NCBI RefSeq assembly: GCF_005047355.1
Contig: NZ_SUMC01000014.1
Span: 60,503 to 124,502, forward strand
DNA from: Actinacidiphila oryziradicis
Lineage (GTDB): Bacteria; Actinomycetota; Actinomycetes; Streptomycetales; Streptomycetaceae
DNA length: 64,000 nt
Reading direction: 5' to 3'
Shown: piece by piece, positions 33,160 to 41,360 of the stretch
How the letters are laid out: each line of letters begins with the position of its first letter
How positions within the stretch are numbered: position 1 is the first letter of the stretch
Notes under the pieces: generated by a model
The model's database searches: none
What the model was told of the DNA's origin: nothing
Seen by the model: only the letters and a program-made list of their open reading frames with translations
Position numbers and translations under genes: made by a program

Positions 33160-34266
33160 TCAGCCGCCGCTGACCTTGAAGCCCTCCAGCTTGTTGGCTG
33201 CGATGACGTACTGGTTGGTGTAGGTGTCGCTCACCTTGACCTTGCTCACGTCGACCCCGGAGATCTTCGCGGTGGCCTCGACGGTTGCCGGGCCGCTGGC
33301 GGGCATCATCCCGTCCGGCAGGAACTGGCCCTTGTCCTGGGCGAGCGCGGTGGTGTAAACGGCCTTGGTGATGAGACCGTTGTTGGTGTAGGACGCGGGC
33401 AGCGCGTTGGCGATGTCCGCGGCCGTGTGGGTGTTGATCCAGTGCATCGTCGCGACCAGCGCGTCCACCACCTTCTGCGCGGTGTCCTTGTGCGACTGGG
33501 CCCAGCTGTTCAGGGTGAGCACGCCGGCCGCCGGCCAGGTGCCGCCCAGCCACTTGGTGGCGCCCGCCGAGCTGGAGAGGTCGAGGACGGAGGTGCCCGC
33601 CCCGGCCTTCTCGATGGCGCTGACCGTGGGCTGGGTGGTGATGGCGCAGGCGACCCGGTTCTGCTGCAGGGCGGCGAGCAGCGTGGAGCCTTCACCCACA
33701 CCCACCCGGTGGAACTGGGTGGTGGACAGGTTGTAGTGCGCGGCCACCTGCTGGATCAGGTCGTCGGTGCCGGAGCCGAGGTCGGTGACACCGATGCTCT
33801 TCCCCTTGAAGTCCGCGGGAGTGGTGACGCCCGAGCTCTTCGAGCACATCACGCGCTCGCCGGGGGCGCCGCTGAGCTGGGCGAGGTTGATGACGTCCTT
33901 GCCCTTGGCCTGGAAGTCGAAGGTGTGGATGTACCAGGCACCGGCCATGTCGACCTGGCCGGATGCCATCGCGGTCTCGGCGCCGACACCGCCCGAGGTC
34001 TCGGTGCTGAGCTGCATGTTGACGCCGTACTTCTTGTAGAAGCCGAGCTGTTGGGCCAGCTCGTACGGCAGGTAGATCTGCTTGTCGATGCCGCCGACCA
34101 TCATGGAGACCTTCGGCAGGCTGCCGCCGCCGCTGGAACTGCTGGAGCTGCTGGAGCTGCTGGTGGAGGAGCCACAGGCCGTCAGCCCGAGGGTGGCGAG
34201 CAGACCGCCCGTCGTCGCCAGGGCCAGGGTGCGGCGGGCTCTCTTGGTGAGCTTGGTGGTGAACAT
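33160..34266 (-). CDS. Substrate-binding lipoprotein of NitT/TauT-type ABC transporter
   Basis: 368 aa. A lipoprotein signal ends at GLTAC, followed by a long Ser-rich tether (SSSSSSSSSSSGGGS). The mature domain is an NMT1/SsuA-like periplasmic binding fold: LPYELAQQLGFYKKYGVNMQL, VDMAGAWYIHTFDFQAKGKDV and FKGKSIGVTDLGSGTDDLIQ. It feeds the permease and ATPase encoded upstream. Ligands of this class include sulfonates, nitrate, riboflavin or thiamine precursors and aromatic acids; here it is not predictable. Third gene of the ATPase-permease-lipoprotein operon. Confidence 0.92.
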   Translation of the reverse strand: MFTTKLTKRARRTLALATTGGLLATLGLTACGSSTSSSSSSSSSSGGGSLPKVSMMVGGIDKQIYLPYELAQQLGFYKKYGVNMQLSTETSGGVGAETAMASGQVDMAGAWYIHTFDFQAKGKDVINLAQLSGAPGERVMCSKSSGVTTPADFKGKSIGVTDLGSGTDDLIQQVAAHYNLSTTQFHRVGVGEGSTLLAALQQNRVACAITTQPTVSAIEKAGAGTSVLDLSSSAGATKWLGGTWPAAGVLTLNSWAQSHKDTAQKVVDALVATMHWINTHTAADIANALPASYTNNGLITKAVYTTALAQDKGQFLPDGMMPASGPATVEATAKISGVDVSKVKVSDTYTNQYVIAANKLEGFKVSGG

Positions 34267-34320
34267 GACCGGTACTCCCTTGTACGGTGAGGGTGGATCG
34301 AGAGCTGAGTTTCAGTCGGT

Positions 34321-35238
34321 TCAGAGACCCGCGACCTCGGTCGAGGACGGGGGGCGCCAGGCGAGCAGCTTCTTCTCCAGGAGGCTGATCCCGCTTTCGG
34401 CGGTGAGCGCGATGATGCCGATGATCACCATCGCCGCGAATACGCCGTTGGGGTTGAAGTGGTTCTGAGCGTCGGAGATGACCAGGCCCAGGCCCTGCTG
34501 GGCACCGAGGAACTCGCCGACGATCGCGCCGATGACGGCGAAGCCGAAAGCGACGTGGAGACTCGCGGTGATCCAGGTGAACGCCGAGGGCAGCACCACG
34601 TGGCGGGTGATCTGCAGCCGCGAGGCGCCGAGGACGCGGGCGTTGTTGACGAAGACCTGGTCGACCTCACGGACACCCTGGAAGGCGTTGAAGAAGACGA
34701 CGAAGAAGACGAGGACGGAGGCCAGCAGAACCTTCGCGGGGGTGCCCAGCCCGAGCCAGACGAAGAAGATCGAGCCGAGCACGATGCGCGGCACGGCATT
34801 GACGATCTTGATGTACGGCCCGATCACATCAGCCAGGAAGCGCACCTGGCCGAGCAGCACGCCCAGCACGACACCGCCCAGGACGCCGTAGACGAAGCCC
34901 AGCAGGGCCTCTTCCATGGTGACGCCGATCTGCGTCCAGATGGAGCCGAACGAGGTGCCATGTTGGAACCAGTCCCCCAACTGCTTGACGATGCCGGACG
35001 GCTGGCCGAAGAAGAACGGATCGATGATCTTCCACTGCGTGAAGAGCTGCCAGCCGCCGACCACGAAGATGCCGAGGAGCGCCCGGCCGACGTTGACCTT
35101 GATCTTGCGGTTGCGGGCCTGGCGCAGCGCCCTGGCCTTGACGGTGGCCTCGTCGGCGGCGATCTCGGACTGCAGCACGGAGCGCACCTGGTCGGGGGTC
35201 TGCATCTCCCGCTCCTTGGACTCGGACGTGGTGTTCAT
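34321..35238 (-). CDS. ABC transporter permease, NitT/TauT family
   Basis: 305 aa from ATG 35238, whose A is the last base of the ATPase stop (TGATG overlap). About six transmembrane helices follow an ~50-aa cytoplasmic N-terminus. The EAA loop that contacts the ATPase is NNARVLGASRLQITRHVVLP (EAA-x3-G-like). The fold is that of SsuC/TauC permeases. With the ATPase and lipoprotein it forms a complete importer. Confidence 0.93.
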   Translation of the reverse strand: MNTTSESKEREMQTPDQVRSVLQSEIAADEATVKARALRQARNRKIKVNVGRALLGIFVVGGWQLFTQWKIIDPFFFGQPSGIVKQLGDWFQHGTSFGSIWTQIGVTMEEALLGFVYGVLGGVVLGVLLGQVRFLADVIGPYIKIVNAVPRIVLGSIFFVWLGLGTPAKVLLASVLVFFVVFFNAFQGVREVDQVFVNNARVLGASRLQITRHVVLPSAFTWITASLHVAFGFAVIGAIVGEFLGAQQGLGLVISDAQNHFNPNGVFAAMVIIGIIALTAESGISLLEKKLLAWRPPSSTEVAGL

Positions 35239-36137
35239 CAGCGGTCTCCTTCCGCCTTCGAGGTGCCCGAGGTGCCGCCGGTCAGCGCGTAGGCGCGCTG
35301 CACCTCGTCCTTGAGCGACTCCCAGATCTGGTGGTGGAGTTCGAGGAAGCGCGGGTCGAAGCGGATCTCCTGCACCGCACCGCGTGGGCGCGGCAGGTCG
35401 ATGTCGTAGACACCCTTGATCGTGCCGGGCCCGGAGGTCATCACGACCACGCGGTCGGAGAGGGCGACGGCCTCCTCCAGGTCGTGGGTGATGAAGAGGA
35501 CCGAGGGCTTGAGCTCCTCCCAGAGGCCGAGCAACTCGTTCGACATGATCGCTTTGGTCTGCACGTCCAGTGCCCCGAACGGCTCGTCCATCAGCAGGAT
35601 CGACGGCTCGTTGATGAGCGCGGCGGCCATGGCGACGCGCTTGCGCATACCGCCGGAGAGCTGGTGCGGGTGGTGGTCCTCGAACCCGCGCAGGCCCACC
35701 CGGCCCAGCCACTCCCGGGCGTTGGCCTGCGCCTGCTTCTTGCCGACACCACGGAATATCGGGCCGAGCGCCACATTGGCGAGCACCGTTTTCCAGGGCA
35801 GGAGGGCGTCCTGCTGGAACATGAAGCTGACGCCGTCGGTGATCCCGTTCACCTCCTTGCCGCCGACGCGGACGGTGCCGCCGCTCGGCTTGTCGAGACC
35901 GGCCACCATGCCCAAAGTCGTCGACTTGCCGCAGCCGGTCGGTCCTACCACCGCGCAGAACTGGCCCGGCTCGACAGTGAAGTTCACATCGCGAAGCGCG
36001 GTGAACAGCTTTCCCGCCGGGGAGGTGAAGCGCCTTGTCACACCCAACAGTTCAATGCCGGCGCTCTCACGCCCCGGCGCCTTGGCGCCCGGATCGGGCG
36101 CCGGGCCCACCGCCTGGTCACTGCGTACAGCCGTCAT
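35238..36137 (-). CDS. ABC transporter ATPase, NitT/TauT family
   Basis: 299 aa. Walker A GPTGCGKSTT, Q-loop FMFQQDALLPWKTVLANV, signature LSGGMRKRVAMAAAL, Walker B ILLMDEPFGALD and the switch His in FITHDLEEAVALSDR are all intact. This is the first gene of a three-gene transport operon overlapping the permease gene. The promoter probably lies in the 145 bp upstream (36138-36282), which is more AT-rich than its surroundings. Confidence 0.95.
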   Translation of the reverse strand: MTAVRSDQAVGPAPDPGAKAPGRESAGIELLGVTRRFTSPAGKLFTALRDVNFTVEPGQFCAVVGPTGCGKSTTLGMVAGLDKPSGGTVRVGGKEVNGITDGVSFMFQQDALLPWKTVLANVALGPIFRGVGKKQAQANAREWLGRVGLRGFEDHHPHQLSGGMRKRVAMAAALINEPSILLMDEPFGALDVQTKAIMSNELLGLWEELKPSVLFITHDLEEAVALSDRVVVMTSGPGTIKGVYDIDLPRPRGAVQEIRFDPRFLELHHQIWESLKDEVQRAYALTGGTSGTSKAEGDR

Positions 36138-36282
36138 GTCCGTCTCCTTTCGTCCTCGCCGCTGAGGACTCTGAAGCTAGGACGGCCCGCAGGTAACTTC
36201 CATGTTTCGTGTTTAAGTTGCCATTAAGCTCTTTGCCTGTACTTTTGTGCATTGTGCTCACACGGTCCGGCATCCGCCGCCG

Positions 36283-36470
36283 TCAGGGCTTCGGCGTTCT
36301 CGACGGACTCTTGTAGTCGCACACGCTGTGCAGCCGCCTGGCGTTGTAGAAGTCGGTGATCCAGGTGGCGATCCTGATCCGGGCCTCGGCCCGGGTGGCG
36401 AAGGTGTGCCGGTAGACGTACTCGACCTTCAGGAGGCTGTTGAACGCCTCGCTCACAGCGTTGGCGGGAG
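36283..36470 (-). pseudogene. 3' fragment of an IS3-family transposase
   Basis: The minus frame reads AVSEAFNSLLKVEYVYRHTF, ATRAEARIRIATWITDFYNA and RRLHSVCDYKSP, stop at 36283. This is the end of the DDE integrase core of IS3-family OrfB, including the last catalytic Glu region (SEAFNS). The remainder of the element and its inverted repeats are not seen. Confidence 0.75.
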
Positions 36471-36716
36471 TTGGAGTTCATCGAGCCCGTCTCGGCTGGC
36501 GCGGGGAACTGATGCACTACCTCGACGGGTCCGGTGGCCGGGCCAGGATCCCAACGGAGTGGACGGACGAGGCACCGGTGGATCCGCTTGTGGTGGCGGC
36601 TGCGGGGCGGTGCCCGTTTCGCACCGATGACCTGGTGGAGCTCAGCGCGCTGATGGACGCGCTGCGCGGGCCGGGCCACGGCCCGGCCGAGGGTGTCGCG
36701 GGGTTGATGCCATAAG
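36468..36716 (+). pseudogene. DUF5372-like small protein remnant
   Basis: The plus strand reads ELEFIEPV then, in another frame, RLGWRGELMHYLDGSGGRAR, IPTEWTDEAPVDPLVVAAAG and RCPFRTDDLVELSALMDAL, resembling the small proteins often found beside actinomycete transposases (PLxGxEFEF; WTDxxxPDPFVVxAAGRxPFRxxDLLEL). The 5' end is lost and a frameshift is present. Its position against the IS3 fragment suggests both are insertion debris. Confidence 0.5.
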
Positions 36717-36962
36717 TGTCGGACTGATTCCGCTCGGCGGAGGGAGCGCGGTTGCCCAGACAGGGGGCGTGCGTGTGCGAATCACTACCTGTGAGCTGCT
36801 GTTTTCGCTCCTGGTCGCTGGTCTTGCGCTCTTGTCGACGACTGTGTGCGCCCGAATCCTGGAGACAGGGTTCCCGACAGGAGGCGGCCATGGTGATGGC
36901 GGTGGGTGGAACGGTGAAGGCGTTGTCCGCTGCCGACCGCCGGGGCGGCATCGACGCCTCGC

Positions 36963-37340
36963 TCAGCTGGTACGCAGGCGTTCGATCTCGCGCCGGTCAC
37001 GCTTCGTAGGGCGACCCGCACCGCGGTCACGGTGGGCGACCACCGCGGTCTCCTCGCGCGGTGGCGGCGGCGGGCTGTTGTCGATGAAGCACTCCGCCGC
37101 GACAGCGGCCCCGACGCGCTTCCGCACAATGCGCGAGACGACGACGATCCGCTCGCGCCCGGCATCGCGCAGCCGCACCTCGTCCCCGGACCGCAGCACG
37201 TGGGCCGGCTTGACGCGCTCGCCATTGACGCGGACGTGACCGGCACGGCAGGCCGTGGCGGCCAGCGAACGTGTCTTCGTGAGCCGTACGGACCAGATCC
37301 AGCTGTCGACCCGTACGACTCCGTCGTCTGGAGGAGCCAT
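36963..37340 (-). CDS. S4-domain RNA-binding protein (Hsp15/HslR-like)
   Basis: 125 aa. Residues ~9-75 are an S4 RNA-binding domain: VRVDSWIWSVRLTKTRSLAA, CRAGHVRVNGERVKPAHVLR, GDEVRLRDAGRERIVVV. The C-terminal tail is basic with a poly-proline stretch and KRDRREIERLR. E. coli Hsp15 rescues stalled 50S subunits carrying nascent chains; a similar role is likely but unproven in actinomycetes. No operon partner. Confidence 0.88.
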   Translation of the reverse strand: MAPPDDGVVRVDSWIWSVRLTKTRSLAATACRAGHVRVNGERVKPAHVLRSGDEVRLRDAGRERIVVVSRIVRKRVGAAVAAECFIDNSPPPPPREETAVVAHRDRGAGRPTKRDRREIERLRTS

Positions 37341-37620
37341 ACCACGACTATATCTACGGTGAGGCGCTCGTCGGCTCCCCGGGCGCGACGGAGGAGCCGC
37401 GCTGCGGCAGACCGGGCAGGGCTCTACTGCGCGACACAGGGCGGCGCGGGCCTCCTCGTCGCTGGCGACGGCGGACCGCTGCCGGATGCCTGCGCAGTCT
37501 CCGAAGGCGACCGGGCGCCCTGAGCACCGTTACCGGGTCCGGCGTGGCGCCTCCGGCGGGCTTGTCCCCTGACCCGCCCCTTCCCGAAACCAGCGGCTGC
37601 GCCCCTGGACCCCTGGCCAT

Positions 37621-37850
37621 GTGCGTGCCGGTGGCCGCGTTGTGCCCACCCTCCCCCAGCTACCTCCCCCAACCTTCGGCCGGGAGGTGCCCCCAGGAGG
37701 TGCCCCCATCTCGCTTCGCTCGCCCTGCGGAACGCCTGCCCACCACGGTCGCACTATCCAGCCTGTCCGGCGTTTGAGGACTGGGGTCCCGCCACGCCCG
37801 CCAGGGCGTAGGCGGCGGGTCTGGGGCGGAGCCCCCACGCGGCGCCCGCC
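37621..37850. repeat. Streptomyces-type intergenic repeat, copy 1
   Basis: The 563-bp gap between the S4 gene and the methyltransferase gene (37341-37903) contains no convincing gene. From 37621 it carries a segment also present at 57985-58180: GTGCCCACCCTCCCCCAGCT, TCGCTTCGCTCGCCCTGCGG, CGTTTGAGGAC and GCGTAG..GGCGGG blocks. Several blocks can fold (CTGGGGCGGAGCCCC). Similar sequences are scattered between genes in many Streptomyces. Weak coding-like residues (DCAGIRQRS, CPVC) in minus 37380-37510 may be old gene debris. Confidence 0.65.
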
Positions 37851-37903
37851 GTATATCGGCCGCAGCCGGGAAGGGGCGGGGAGGGCAAAGCGCCGCAGGC
37901 GCC

Positions 37904-39007
37904 CTAGTCGCGGCGGGCCAGTAGGCGGTAGGCGTTGGACACGCCGAGCCGATGTGACAGGGGTCTGACGGCGAACCGGTCCAAGAGGGTGCCCAGGACC
38001 AGGGCCGGGACACCGGCGAGCACCATCGCACCGCGCAGCGTGCGGCGGAACGCGTTCGGCCGCTCGGGCTGCCAGGGGAAGTCGTCGCGCGGGGCGACCG
38101 CGTCCAGCGCCAGCCAGGTGGCGGCGAGCAGGTCGACGGGGTCGTGCGGCTCGGCGTGCTGTTCGGCCACCACCGTGAAGCCGAGGTCGGTCAGCCTGCG
38201 GCGCAGGTTCGCCACCGGGACGAAGTGGAGGTGCTGCGGCTGGAGCCAGGGCAGCCACCAGCGGCCGAGCAGGCGGGCGTAGCGGCTGTCGGGGTCGGGA
38301 ACCTCGATCAGCAGATGGCCGCCGGGGCGGATCGCCTGGTGCGCGGCTTCCAGCTCTAGGCCGGGTTCCGTGCTGTGCTCCAGGTAGTGGAACATGCTCA
38401 CCACGTCGTAGTTGCCGGCCACTTCCGGCGCGAGTTCGACGAAGCTGCCGCGGAAGCCCCGCTCCACCCGTCCGGCGCGCTCGGCGAGTTCGGCGCCGTC
38501 GGTGAAGTCCAGTCCGTCGAAGGCCGTCCCGGGGTAGACAGTGCGGGCCGACTCGCAGAAGTGGCCGTGTCCGGTGCCGACGTCCAGCCAGTTCTTGGGG
38601 GCGGAGGCGAAGGGCAGCAGGGACTCGGCGCGCTGCCGGTACATCTGGGTCCGTCCCGCGAAGGTGTTGCTGAGCTGCTTCTCCCCCAGCCCGTCGTAGA
38701 AGTCGCGGTAGTAGAACTCCAGCCCCTCGCCGCTCAGGCGCGGGTTCTGGAAGGTGTGCCGGCAGTCCTGGCACCGGTCGAGGGTGAAACGGCCGGGCTT
38801 GTGCTGGAGCAGGTCGGTGGTGCGCAGCCGCGTCTTCAGCTGGGACGAGCCGCACCAGGGGCAGGTGGTGCGTTCGGGTTCGAAGAAGCGGTCCAGGCCG
38901 CGGGCCAGGTCGGCCTGGTAGGCCGGTCGCAGAGCGGCGACCTGCTCGGCGCGGCTGGGGCCGGGCTGGGCCTCGGGCTGGGGCTCGGGCTCGTGCTCGT
39001 CACTCAT
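37904..39007 (-). CDS. Class I SAM-dependent methyltransferase with N-terminal zinc ribbon
   Basis: 367 aa. Residues ~45-85 hold two Cys pairs, CPWCGSSQLKTR and RCQDCRHTFQNPR, a zinc-ribbon seen in sugar/lipid C- and O-methyltransferases. The SAM motif WLDVGTGHGHFCE is near residue 150, followed by acidic FDGLDF and MFHYLEHSTEPGLELEAAH. A hydrophobic segment near residues 338-352 (AMVLAGVPALVLGTLL) may touch membrane. It is the last of six coupled genes, its start overlapping the glycosyltransferase stop by 4 nt, so it probably methylates the glycosylated or polyketide product of the cluster. Confidence 0.87.
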   Translation of the reverse strand: MSDEHEPEPQPEAQPGPSRAEQVAALRPAYQADLARGLDRFFEPERTTCPWCGSSQLKTRLRTTDLLQHKPGRFTLDRCQDCRHTFQNPRLSGEGLEFYYRDFYDGLGEKQLSNTFAGRTQMYRQRAESLLPFASAPKNWLDVGTGHGHFCESARTVYPGTAFDGLDFTDGAELAERAGRVERGFRGSFVELAPEVAGNYDVVSMFHYLEHSTEPGLELEAAHQAIRPGGHLLIEVPDPDSRYARLLGRWWLPWLQPQHLHFVPVANLRRRLTDLGFTVVAEQHAEPHDPVDLLAATWLALDAVAPRDDFPWQPERPNAFRRTLRGAMVLAGVPALVLGTLLDRFAVRPLSHRLGVSNAYRLLARRD

Positions 39008-40215
39008 TGGTCCGCCTTGGAGGTCGCGCCGATGGCCAGTTTTTCGAGGTGGGACGCTGCTGCGGGGGCGCCTCCGGCGGCGCGGAAGGCGGTACGGATC
39101 CGGTCGGACGCGACACGGTAGCCGGGCTCGTGGAGCACGGCGTCGATGGCGGCGCCGAGCCCGGCGGCGGTGGCCCGGCCGAACCTGACCCGGATGCCCG
39201 CTCCCGCGTCGGCGACCTGCCCGGCCACGACGGGCTGGTCGTCACGGATGGGGGCCACCACGAGGGGGACGCCGTGCCACAGGGCCTCGCACACGGTGTT
39301 GTGCCCGGCGTGGCAGACGACCGCGTCGACCCGTTCGAGCAGGGGGAGTTGAGGGACGCCGGGGAGTATCAGGACGTCCTTGTCGTCGCTGTCGGCACCG
39401 GCACCCGCGGCGCCGAGCGCGCCCGCCGGGTCGACGATCACCGCCTGCAGCCGGTCCGAGCGGCTGCGCAGCGCGTCGAGGCACTGGGTGAGGAAGCGGG
39501 CTCCGACGTCGGTGTTGGCGGTACCGAGGGTGACGAGCACCGTGCTGCGGGCGGGATCGAGCCAGTCCCAGGGGAAGCCGGGGGCGGCGGGGCGGTCCGC
39601 GATCGAGGGGCCGACATAGCGGATCTGCCCGCCCGTCATGGCCCCCGGGCCGACGAGTTCCGGGGTGCTGAACGCGAGCACGAGGTGCGGGGAGAACCGG
39701 GCGTCGGCGGTACCCGACGGATCGCCAATGCGCTCCCGCAGGTCGTGAAGGATCCCCTCGAGCCAGACCCCGACCTTGGGCATTCCCACCAGCACGTCGG
39801 TGAACTCCGCCGAGGTGGTGGCCGAGGTGGCCCACGGCACGCCCAGCCGTTCGGCGACCAGGCCGCCGGCGAGGGCCTGCTGGTCGGCGACGACCACATC
39901 GGGGCCGAACTCCTCAATGGCCGCCCGGACCCCGGGGGCCATCTCCTCCGCGAGCGGCAGGAGGAACCGTTCCCAGAGGAACTTCAGCGCCTCCGGGCCC
40001 CGGATCTCCGGTGGCCGCACCCCCTCGCCCGAACCCGGTACCGGCCCGGCACACGGGAACACCGCCGCCCCGTCCCCGGCGAGCCGTGCGACGAGTTCGG
40101 GGGCCGCGCACACCCAGGCCACCCGGTGTCCGCGCGCGGCCAGTTCGGCCGCGACGCCCGCCGCCGGGTTGATGTGGCCGACCAGGGGCGGCACGACGAA
40201 CAGGAATCCGCTCAC
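39004..40215 (-). CDS. GT1-family (macrolide/glycolipid-type) glycosyltransferase
   Basis: 403 aa. The N-terminal acceptor half starts FLFVVPPLVGHINPAAGVAAELAARGHRV, typical of GT-B antibiotic glycosyltransferases. The C-terminal donor half has STVLVTLGTANTD and the nucleotide-sugar motif VVCHAGHNTVCEALWHGVPL followed by VAPIRDDQPVVAGQVADAGAG, as in UDP-glucuronosyltransferase-like enzymes. It would transfer an NDP-sugar to the lipid/polyketide made by the upstream synthases. It overlaps both neighbours by 4 nt. No deoxysugar genes are nearby, so a common sugar such as glucose or glucuronate is more likely (inference). Confidence 0.9.
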   Translation of the reverse strand: MSGFLFVVPPLVGHINPAAGVAAELAARGHRVAWVCAAPELVARLAGDGAAVFPCAGPVPGSGEGVRPPEIRGPEALKFLWERFLLPLAEEMAPGVRAAIEEFGPDVVVADQQALAGGLVAERLGVPWATSATTSAEFTDVLVGMPKVGVWLEGILHDLRERIGDPSGTADARFSPHLVLAFSTPELVGPGAMTGGQIRYVGPSIADRPAAPGFPWDWLDPARSTVLVTLGTANTDVGARFLTQCLDALRSRSDRLQAVIVDPAGALGAAGAGADSDDKDVLILPGVPQLPLLERVDAVVCHAGHNTVCEALWHGVPLVVAPIRDDQPVVAGQVADAGAGIRVRFGRATAAGLGAAIDAVLHEPGYRVASDRIRTAFRAAGGAPAAASHLEKLAIGATSKADQ

Positions 40216-41033
40216 CGGGCCTCGACTCCCGCCATTGATGCCCCTTCATGCCCGTGGATGAGGGACAGGATGTGTCCGCCGACCAGGCCCGAGGCCTCGA
40301 CCATTACCGAGTGCTCGTGCCCTGGCACCACGACGGTCCGGCAGTCGGGCAGCAGTGACTCCAGCCAGGGTGCCTGCTCCGCCAGGTCCGACTCGGCGCC
40401 GTATATGGCGAGTACCGGGCAGGACACGGACCGGATCTCCTGCTCGGTCAGAACCCGGCTGGCCGGGATGTCACTGGCGATGGTGGTGGCCCGCACCAGC
40501 CGCGCCGCGCCCTTCGCCAGGCGCGCGGTGTTGTGGTTGCGGTTCGCGGCGATCCAGTCCAGTGCGTCGGCCTCGTGCTGGGCCAGTTCGGTCACGACGC
40601 GCCGCAGGATGCCGCCCAGTTTCGCCGCCCAGGCCTCGGTCGCCGGCTCCGACTCGATGACCGAGACGCTCGCCGCCCGCTCCGGCCGCCGGACGGCGTA
40701 TCCGAAGGCGACGGTGCCTCCGTAGGAGTTGCCGACCAGATGGACCGGGCCGGTCACCTCCAGCCGGTCGAGCAGCGCGTCCAGGTCGTCGACGTAGGTG
40801 TCCAGGGTGTAGCCGCTCCCGGGTCGCCCGCTGCGGCCGTGGCCCCGCTGGTCGTACATGACGACATCGAGCCCGGACGCCGCGAACGCCGGTGCCACGG
40901 TGAAGTAGTAGCTGGCCAGGCTGTCGGTGAGGAGTCCGTGAATGAGCACCACGGTGGCGGTGGCGGGGCGGCCGTTCCTGGGGGCCAGCCGCTGCACGTG
41001 CAGCTGGATGTCACCGGTGTCGACCATCGCCAT
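40212..41033 (-). CDS. Alpha/beta-fold hydrolase, candidate chain-releasing enzyme
   Basis: 273 aa, no signal peptide. Oxyanion segment VVLIHGLLTDSLASYYF, VMYDQRGHGRSGRPGSGYTL, nucleophile elbow HLVGNSYGGTVAFGYAV (Ser in GNSYGG), and histidine in VVPGHEHSVMVEASG give an intact catalytic triad. The two synthases lack any thioesterase domain, so this enzyme is the best candidate to release the chain from an ACP; that is inference from context. It begins 3 nt after the ACP stop and overlaps the glycosyltransferase start. Confidence 0.9.
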   Translation of the reverse strand: MAMVDTGDIQLHVQRLAPRNGRPATATVVLIHGLLTDSLASYYFTVAPAFAASGLDVVMYDQRGHGRSGRPGSGYTLDTYVDDLDALLDRLEVTGPVHLVGNSYGGTVAFGYAVRRPERAASVSVIESEPATEAWAAKLGGILRRVVTELAQHEADALDWIAANRNHNTARLAKGAARLVRATTIASDIPASRVLTEQEIRSVSCPVLAIYGAESDLAEQAPWLESLLPDCRTVVVPGHEHSVMVEASGLVGGHILSLIHGHEGASMAGVEAR

Positions 41034-41036
41034 GGG

Positions 41037-41360
41037 TCAGCTCACCTCGGTGGCTTTGAGGCACTGGACCACGTGCTCGACGAGCCGGCCGACGGTAAGT
41101 TCGATGATCTCGTCGAGTTCCATGCCCGCCAGGAATTCGGCGAAGTTGACCTGCTGGCCGTACCGGGCCTCCAGGTGGCCCGCCAGGGTGACCAGGTCGA
41201 TGCTCTCCAGTTCCAGGTCGCGGTTGAACCTGGTCTCCATGCCGATCTCGACGTCCTCCAGGCCGTACTCGTCGAGGAGCGTCGCGAGCATGCCGGCGAT
41301 GTCGGCGAGTACCGACTTCTCGTCGGCGCGCACGGGTCCGGTCGGCTGACTGGTGTTCAC
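41037..41360 (-). CDS. Free acyl carrier protein
   Basis: 107 aa from GTG 41360, which overlaps the stop of the preceding synthase by 4 nt. The carrier motif is RDLELESIDLVTLAGHLE with Ser53 as the phosphopantetheine site; the surrounding helices (VLADIAGMLATLLDEYGLED; MELDEIIELTVGRLVEHV) are standard. ELESID differs from the IDSIK motif of the embedded ACP in the first synthase, so the two carriers may have different roles, for example starter/extension versus hand-over to the glycosyltransferase. Activation could come from the phosphopantetheinyl transferase domain encoded just upstream. Confidence 0.92.
   Translation of the reverse strand: MNTSQPTGPVRADEKSVLADIAGMLATLLDEYGLEDVEIGMETRFNRDLELESIDLVTLAGHLEARYGQQVNFAEFLAGMELDEIIELTVGRLVEHVVQCLKATEVS

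Noticed and set aside
37380-37510. Possible small cysteine-containing protein on the minus strand (DCAGIRQRS...CPVC)
   Set aside because: Resembles the end of small Streptomyces proteins but lacks a start, length and context; too weak to annotate as a gene.
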